41,373 nucleotides of DNA from HGM04593 sp964458275 (GTDB taxonomy: Bacteria; Bacteroidota; Bacteroidia; Bacteroidales; Bacteroidaceae), in the NCBI GenBank assembly GCA_964458275.1, contig CAYWIE010000018.1, positions 1 through 41,373 of the forward strand, read 5' to 3'. Of the stretch, positions 34,969 through 41,373 are shown piece by piece; the first letter of the stretch is position 1, and every line of letters starts with the position of its first letter. The position numbers were made by a program, and so were the translations under genes. A model generated the notes under the pieces. It ran no database searches. It saw only the letters and a list, made by a program, of their open reading frames with translations, and was not told the DNA's origin.

Positions 34969-37900
34969 TTATGGAATTGGACCTTTATTCAAGGCCAAAT
35001 CTAAGAGTAATACAGCATGTTCCTTCTCCTCTTTTGGTGCATCTTTAGGTTTCCACGCAACGATAAAACGAATAGAAACATCCGACACAAAATAATTCTT
35101 TTCGCCCCACACACTTAGTTCACCCATTATCTTTTGCGAAAATTGACATACTGGCTTATTCGTTTTTATATCATACAAATAATTGTTTTCATATTTAAGC
35201 CGTTGCCCTGCCCGCAATGCGAGAACTTCCTTTTTACGGGACTTAAAGTACCCTAAATTCACGTCTTTATGAGAAAGTTGAAGCACTATTTCATTAGGCA
35301 TTTCGTAATTGATTTTGTCATAGTTTTTTCGAGCAATACTTGTTTTATCAAACAAAGAGCAATTGGTATATATAAATAATCGTCTTTTAGCGCGAGTTAT
35401 ACCCACGTAGTATCGTCGTAGTATATCGTCTGTCAATTGTCGTGCTTCGGAAATAAGCATATATACATCATCAAACTCCATTCCTTTTGATTTATGGATA
35501 GTGGAGACTATTACATCAGCATTTTGTAAATCGCAAAAATCTTCTGCTGATGACTCAAAAAGGTATTCTTTGAAATCTGTCAAATACTTTGCTTTATTTG
35601 TCTCTTCGAATAACTGTATACATTGTCGCAGATAACATAGACTTGCCGAGTCTGCATATGCAGAGTATGTAATTTTTTTTGATTTCTCCCATACTTCATC
35701 TGTAACGAGAGGTGTATTCGTTCCATTTTCAATATGTTTCAGAAAGAATCGTACTTCTGCCATATTCCAAAAACGGAAGCCATCCATGCTTTGAATCAGT
35801 TTGCTTTTTAGATTATACTTTCTTAGAAGCGCCACCATTATAACAGCCTCTTCATTAGTCTGAGTGAGAACACACATAGTGCCATCCCCACGATGTTTCA
35901 TTAAATCTTCGACAAGAGGTTGATACATATAGTCAGATGCACATTCGGTTACACTCACACTCCCTGCATCTTGACTCATTGATATAATAGGCGTACTTTT
36001 CATCCTATTTCTTATTGAGGAAACAAAAGTGTTGGCATATTTTACAATATGTTGTGAGCTGCGATAATTTTCTGTCATCTCAATGAAACGACTATTTGAC
36101 TCGTGCAACAGTTTTGTCATGTACTTTGAATTAGAACCGCGAAACTCAAAAATATTTTGATCATCATCACCTACTGCAATCACACGCATCTCCTCGTTTG
36201 CAATCATTAAAGCATGTACTAAGGCATATTCTTCTTCACTCATATCCTGTGCCTCGTCAATTACAAGCACTGTCTTTGCAATTCGGTTTGGTTCAACCTC
36301 TCCATTGTCTATCATTTGCGCAACGCGGGATACAACATCCTTTGCATCGTCCAAATTACCAATTCTACCGAGCAAGTCAAAACAATATGAATGAAAGGTC
36401 TTTATCTCTACAAAGTGGGCAGCATTACCAATCAATCCCATAAGTCGTTGCTTGAACTCTGTAGCAGCTGCTCGCGAAAAAGTTAGCATCAGTAATTGTT
36501 CGTGCTTTACATCTTCAAGCAGAAGCAATGATGCCAATTTGTGTACCAGCACCCTTGTTTTTCCACTTCCAGGACCGGCTGCTACAACAATACATCGCGA
36601 CTCTTTATCAGAGATTATCTCCATTTGCTTATCTGAAAGTGAACTGAAGAGTTGTTTATATTTTTCGGGTGTAACATTACGTTCAATTTCTCTAACGCGG
36701 TCGCCTTTGAAATATTTTGCAATAAAACGCTTATAATCCATTTGGAAATAATCTTGCACATATTGTAGGGCTGCATTGTAGTCCTTAACCATAAGATTTG
36801 CATATTCACCCACAATATGAACTTGCTGTATTTTATGCTTATAGAATTCGTTTAGCATGCGGTAATCCTCTTGTTTATAACGCAATCTGTTGTCCTTGAT
36901 GCGACGAATATCCATAGCATTGTAGAGAACAAAAAAGCCTCCTTCCAATTTCAAGGCACCAATTTTAGATAGATATAGCAATGCCTCCTCGACATCTTCA
37001 AGTTGTGCATCTTGCAATGAACCGAAAAGGTTTGAACTCTTTTTAACGTCATTAAGCAACTCTACTATGGAAAATTGTACACCTTTCTTTTTCTCTTCGT
37101 CTTTTGTTACAGATAATGTCTGCTTGTATAACCAATCAACGGCAAATCGACAAATTATCAACCGCTTTTCGAATCGTTTTATAATCGTATCCAAATCAGA
37201 CTGACGAACAAGCTCCATATTGTGTGATGCATCTTCTTTTTTACGAGTATAACCTTTTATCGTAAGGAAGTATAGTAATGTACGAATATCCTTCTCGGTA
37301 GCCGTTACGATTCCCTCTTTTTGTGCATTGTCATTCAGCTGTTTGCACGAAATTCTAAGAACATCATCAGGAATATTGTTAAGAATGTATCGTTCCAATT
37401 TTGTAAATTGCTCCAACAATCGCTTAGACTTGTGCATGGACTCTCCGGTATCATTAAGATATGCAGAAATGTCTTTTGTATCTGCTAATATGCCCTCTTG
37501 ACGCATACGTTCAACAACCGAAACCACTTCGTCTTTCTTCAAGCCAAGAATATCCGCCAAATAATCAACACGGGATTCTGCCATATCATCTTGTGCTTTG
37601 GCAATATGTTTCTGAGAAATTAGTGATTTGATGACACGAACAGCCTGTTCAACCTCCTCACTTCCAAACAGTATTGATTCGGTTATGCGTCTACGTGCTT
37701 CATCTACATTCTTTACTGTAATACCTGTCGCATATACATGTGGAACATTATTGCCGCGTTCCAGATAACCTGCTTGTTCCAATGCAGCAAGGGCTGTACG
37801 AACACGTGTCTCAATATCCGATACCGAATCATCCCAACCGGCATTTCTTGCTATTTCCAATGCAGAACAATATGTACGTGTACGATGCTTTGTCATTTCC

Positions 37901-39834
37901 TTTACAGCTTTCCAAACTTGCTGTATTTCACTGATACTCAGTTTTGTTTGGTTAAGCAGGATGAAATGTTTATCTAAATCGGAGTCGCTATACAAAACAA
38001 AACACTTGGCTTGCAGTTCCGGGTCTCTGCCGGCGCGACCTGCTTCCTGAATATAGTTCTCCAGTGAATCTGAAATGTCATAATGCACGACCAAACCAAC
38101 ATCTTTCTTATCGACACCCATACCGAATGCAGATGTCGCGACAATAATACGCACTTGACCGGACATAAAAGCATCCTGATTTGCGATTTTTTTGTCAGCG
38201 TCCATTTGACCATTGAATGGCAACGCTTTATATCCATCACGAGACAGCTTTTCTGCCAATGATTTTGTTCTTTTTGTTCTCGATACATAAACTATTGTAG
38301 GGCAAGATGAACCTGCTATCAACGAACGCAACTTTGCATATTTATCATCATCTGTATTGGTATGAATAACAGAATAGCGCAGATTAGTACGTGATGCGGT
38401 AGATGCAAATAGCTGTAGGTCGATATTAAGAGTCTGCTTAAAATAGTCGCATATATCCTGTATAACCTTTTGTTTTGCTGTAGCCGTAAAACACGAGACC
38501 GGTATTGGTGTAACGGACTTCTTCTTTTTCTGATATTCACTTATGAACTTTCCGATATAAAGATAATCAACACGAAAATCTTGCCCCCAAGATGAAAAGC
38601 AGTGAGCTTCATCTATTACAAAGCGCACTACGTGTCGTGCCAATAAAATCTTTTCTATTGTCCTTGAACGAAGCATTTCAGGGGCTATATATAGAAGTGA
38701 AGCATCACCATCCATTACACGTTGAATAGCAAGAGAACGGCTAATCGGGTCAAGTAATCCATTTATGGTTACTGCATCAGCAATACCTCTCTCGGCAAGA
38801 TTGTCAACTTGGTCCTTCATAAGCGATTGCAACGGAGATATTACAACTGTTAGCCCGTGTACTGAACGTCCTTCCATTAAAGCGGGCAATTAGAATGTAA
38901 GGGATTTACCTCCACCAGTAGGAAATATAGCAAGCAATGATTTACCTTCTACCGCGGCACATACAGACTTTTCTTGCAAAGGTTCATCCTCATATGTGCG
39001 AAATTGGTCGTAACCAAAATATTGCTTTAAATTATAATGAGCATCGAGATATTTACTGCAATAACTACAACCATGATGGCATTTGGCATGACGTAGAAGC
39101 CTGACAACATGCTCTACATTAGGAAAGTTACATAACACCCATGCAGGGGTGATAGACCTATGGTCTGTTGTATCTATCAAAGCTAAAGCATATGCCAATT
39201 CACATGGAAATTGAACGGTTATATTTTCAATGTCTGCATGCTCGCAGATTTTGCCTTGATATGCAGAGCGTATCAAATTGGGCAAATCGTCTGCCGCCTT
39301 CGCTTCAACAAAATTCAGGAAGCCTTCAAACTCGGCTATGCCTTGTAGTAGTGTGGTGAAAATCACCCTTTTTACTTCAGGTAGACTATTCCAACGAGCC
39401 ACTTCATCCATCAATAAATCATGAGCCTTTTCGCAGTCATTGACCGGATTGTTTACCTGTTCGCTGATTAATTTATCATCCTTCAATAGACGATGATACG
39501 GCCTATCTGGGAATAGCAATGGTGAAACATAAAGAGTATCAACTAACTTCCATTGGTGGATATTCTTTTCAAAAAGATATTTCGCATCATGGTGAATTAT
39601 ATTATGTCCGCAAACAAAGTCTACACCTGTCAAAAAATCCAGTACTTCTCTTTTGTTGGCTGAGTGAATAATGGCTCTATCCCATCTCAATGCACCAATA
39701 TCATGAATTTTATGATCTTTCATGCCTACCTCTACGTCTATAAACGCATAGCGAGAAGTATCACGAGATACCGATTTTGTAGGGTTATTCTCTGTATCAC
39801 TGATTGCCTTTATAATTTTATCCCAAAAAGACAT
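34969..39834 (-). pseudogene. DEDDh exonuclease / RecQ / UvrD helicase fusion with in-frame TAA
   Basis: One 1622-codon frame broken only by TAA at 38890-38892 (codon 315). Residues 1-150 are a DEDDh 3'-5' exonuclease with all catalytic residues visible (D33, E35, GHNIIHHD with D83, H138, D143). A cysteine cluster follows (C252, C256, C259). The RecQ part has Walker A FPTGGGKS (304-311), then DEAHC (about 411), TATAKQ, and QEAGRAGRD (about 600). The C-terminal third is a UvrD-type helicase: GPGSGKT (about 1086), DEAQD (about 1195), GDDDQNIFEFRG, TENYRSS, IHKSKGMEF and VGITRAKRR. The TAA sits where RecQ proteins have Gln (KSLTF-stop-LPAL), a CAA-to-TAA change. Without readthrough neither half makes a working RecQ. 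Helicase-nuclease fusions of this kind occur in defence and repair contexts; the function here is inferred. Confidence 0.85.
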
Positions 39835-40342
39835 ATTTAAAATTTGTATATCAATCAGGGAGTTCTCCCTAAATTATTTAACATATATGCAAATGTATTA
39901 AATGATTGTAAAAAATAAATACAAATCCTGCGATTTTTTTTGAAAAAAATCGCAGATTTTGCAATTATTTTAGAATTAAACGGTTATTCGGGTTGCTTGG
40001 AATTTGGGTAACGAGATGGCAACCGTTCCTATTTCAGAGTTCTTTATTGTTTTGCACCAATGAGATAACTCCTGATACACAAAGGTACAACTTTTTTATG
40101 AACGAGCAAAAAGGTGGTGCATTTTTCATTATTGCAGGGTAATAATTGAATTTGGTCTATCATCAATCTGCCATATATGAGTTTCACGATTTCGTCATTT
40201 GCACTTTTCCTTTGCTCATCTGCAAAGGTAGTACAGACTTGGGTGAAAGTTGATGATTAGGTAGCAAACTATATCGGGTAAAATCTTCTTTCTAAAACAA
40301 TAAGCCTACAATAATTTTCTTAAGAGGAGAGCATTAACGTTT
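39835..40342 (-). promoter_or_regulatory. Gene-free 508-bp leader of the helicase with two promoters
   Basis: No supported gene. On the minus strand TTTG (complement of 40107-40110), 19 bp and TACCTTTG (complement of 40080-40087) form a full promoter. A second TACCTTTG is at 40224-40231, and a TACATTTG box lies near 39893-39900, about 60 bp before the helicase ATG. A hairpin is at 39928-39955. A 70-codon open frame (40047-40256, stop at 40044-40046) has no family resemblance and may be chance or a remnant of a lost gene. Confidence 0.5.
39928..39955. terminator. Hairpin in the helicase leader
   Basis: CTGCGATTTTTTT (39928-39940) and AAAAAAATCGCAG (39943-39955) are exact reverse complements. 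It lies between the 40080 promoter and the TACATTTG box, so it can end transcripts from upstream (including the HNH unit) or attenuate the helicase transcript. Confidence 0.55.
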
Positions 40343-41197
40343 TTACAAGATTGATTGCAAATAGGTATGATATATTGGCGAATCGATCATACATCTTATC
40401 ATAGCAACATAATGGTGGTTCAATCCATAATCGTTTTTTATAATGGATAGATAGTTTTTGAGGTATTGTAATGCATCATTTAAAGTTTTCCCTCCACATG
40501 CAGATTTTATCGTTGATTCAGTTACTGTATAACTCATTAAAACTTCCTCATTATATCGTTCAATCAGATGAAGTCTGTTAAAATGATTGGTTATTATAGC
40601 TGTCAATGTTGGATCTACACCTTGAGGAAAAGTAAGTTTATATTTGAATGATGGGAATCCTTTATAGTCAATAATACAATCGACCTCCAAAAATTGACAA
40701 TATTCTGGGTCATGATAGTAAAAGTTTATGGTATAGGGTAACCCATATTGATCACTGACAGCTTCACTCTTATGTCTATTACATTTAGAGCAACATGGAA
40801 TTAGATTATATAAATGAATGGCAAATTCCGGATATTTATCTTTTGGAAGAATATGTTCTATTGTATCAGGCTCAGACAATGTACAATATGGACATTTGTT
40901 GTTATAAACTCTTTTTGTAGTACTAGTAAATGTGCTATGATGCAGTCGTATTTTTTTAACTATATTACAATCGCTTTTATATAGTTTTTTTTAATGTTCC
41001 TTTTCTGGATCGACAAAACCGTGAGGGCTCAGATTGTGGACAGAAGAACTATTGACGGCATTTTCATAATCATTATAACAACCCTCTATCTGTGTTTCAA
41101 CAGCATCAAGAATGGCATCTCCATGTGCTGCAGTTTTATACTCATCAAATGGAGTCACACCATTAACGGGAAATTGATATAAGGGATACTTAATCAT
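40343..41197 (-). pseudogene. HNH endonuclease gene with in-frame TAA
   Basis: The frame from the ATG at 41197 to the stop at 40343 is 284 codons, broken only by TAA at 40991-40993 (codon 69). Residues 1-68 (MIKYPLYQFP ... HGFVDPEKEH) join directly to KKLYKSDCNIVKK. The zinc-finger HNH core follows: CPYC (C102, C105), IEHILPK with His115, and NLIPCCSKCNRHK (C136, C139, N140). No ATG, GTG or TTG lies between the TAA and CPYC, so the HNH part cannot be an ordinary separate gene. An earlier ATG at 41215 is possible. The start overlaps the upstream gene by 8 bp. HNH genes placed this way often partner an ATPase in phage defence (Septu PtuB, for example); the partner here is not identified. Confidence 0.72.
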
Positions 41198-41373
41198 TGT
41201 TTCTTCTATTTTCAAATTCGTAACTAGCCTGCATATAGAGAGCTAAACTTGGTGGTAGGTCTCGTGAAGAGAGTTGTTGAAGTAATGCCTCTAAAGTTTC
41301 TGAATTCTGAGCTTTTGCTCGGATAAAAGTCTTATAATGTGGAGAAATAGATGCCTCTCCAAAGATTTCATCG
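41190..41373 (-). CDS. C-terminal 60 residues of an unidentified protein (partial)
   Basis: A frame entering from the window edge encodes 60 residues (DEIFGEASIS ... FENRRNND), ending TAA at 41190-41192. It is rich in Leu, Ser and Gln and probably helical (SETLEALLQQL). Its stop overlaps the HNH ATG by 8 bp (41190-41197), which suggests translational coupling and a shared role. No family is recognised from this piece; an AAA ATPase partner for the HNH protein is a guess only. Confidence 0.6.
   Translation of the reverse strand, partial: DEIFGEASISPHYKTFIRAKAQNSETLEALLQQLSSRDLPPSLALYMQASYEFENRRNND

Noticed and set aside
40047..40256. 70-codon open frame upstream of the helicase
   Set aside because: No early start codon, no recognised family, and it overlaps both promoter boxes; noted only as a possible remnant.
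34969..41373. Reassigned genetic code, selenocysteine or pyrrolysine at the two in-frame stops
   Set aside because: Both codons are TAA. Sec uses TGA and Pyl uses TAG, the known gut-phage recoding in this group is TAG, and the genes in this block also end in TAA.
1..41373. CRISPR arrays, tRNA and rRNA genes, intact insertion sequences, integrase genes
   Set aside because: None was seen on either strand; the only repeats are the short hairpin family and the 22-bp pair.

Overview
The window is a stretch of Bacteroidota (order Bacteroidales) chromosome. Four things point there: promoters of the TTTG / 19-20 bp / TAnnTTTG type before many genes; an ArgF'-type succinylornithine carbamoyltransferase with Pro90; a long (596-residue) IspG; and the ribosomal run rpmB-rpmG-DUF4295. 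Genus cannot be fixed from the sequence. No rRNA, tRNA, CRISPR array or intact insertion sequence was seen.

Positions 1-34.8 kb are ordinary core and metabolic genes. In order: a TonB-dependent receptor, a hotdog thioesterase, a GNAT acetyltransferase and aspA; then, on the minus strand, a nucleoside kinase with rpoN-purE-ispG downstream, acpP-fabF-rnc, rpmB-rpmG-DUF4295 and tsaD-pncC. On the plus strand follow korA-korB, a GH29 alpha-L-fucosidase lipoprotein, a DUF1846 protein, a TIGR02757 protein coupled to a tricorn-like S41 protease, and maeB. On the minus strand argF' sits behind tamB. Long perfect hairpins close most units, and two serve convergent genes (aspA/ispG and maeB/argF').

Positions 34.97-41.37 kb are visibly different: AT-rich (one hand-counted 60-base line is about 30% GC, against about 53% for a line in maeB) and all on the minus strand. 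They hold a giant DEDDh exonuclease / RecQ / UvrD helicase fusion, a 508-bp gene-free leader with promoter-like boxes and a hairpin, an HNH nuclease gene, and the 3' end of another gene overlapping the HNH start. This looks like an acquired defence or DNA-processing locus. Both complete genes are interrupted by a single in-frame TAA while the rest of each frame is open. In the helicase the TAA replaces the conserved Gln just after the RecQ Walker A motif, so one C-to-T change explains it. In the HNH gene it lies before the CPYC zinc motif. Recent inactivation, phase-variant-like loss, sequence error and readthrough are all possible.

Other points of interest are a TamB gene whose membrane anchor is in frame but whose best start is AUA, a small family of hairpin repeats with covarying pairs near 0 and 3.1-3.3 kb, and a DUF1846 promoter so close to its ATG that the mRNA may be nearly leaderless.
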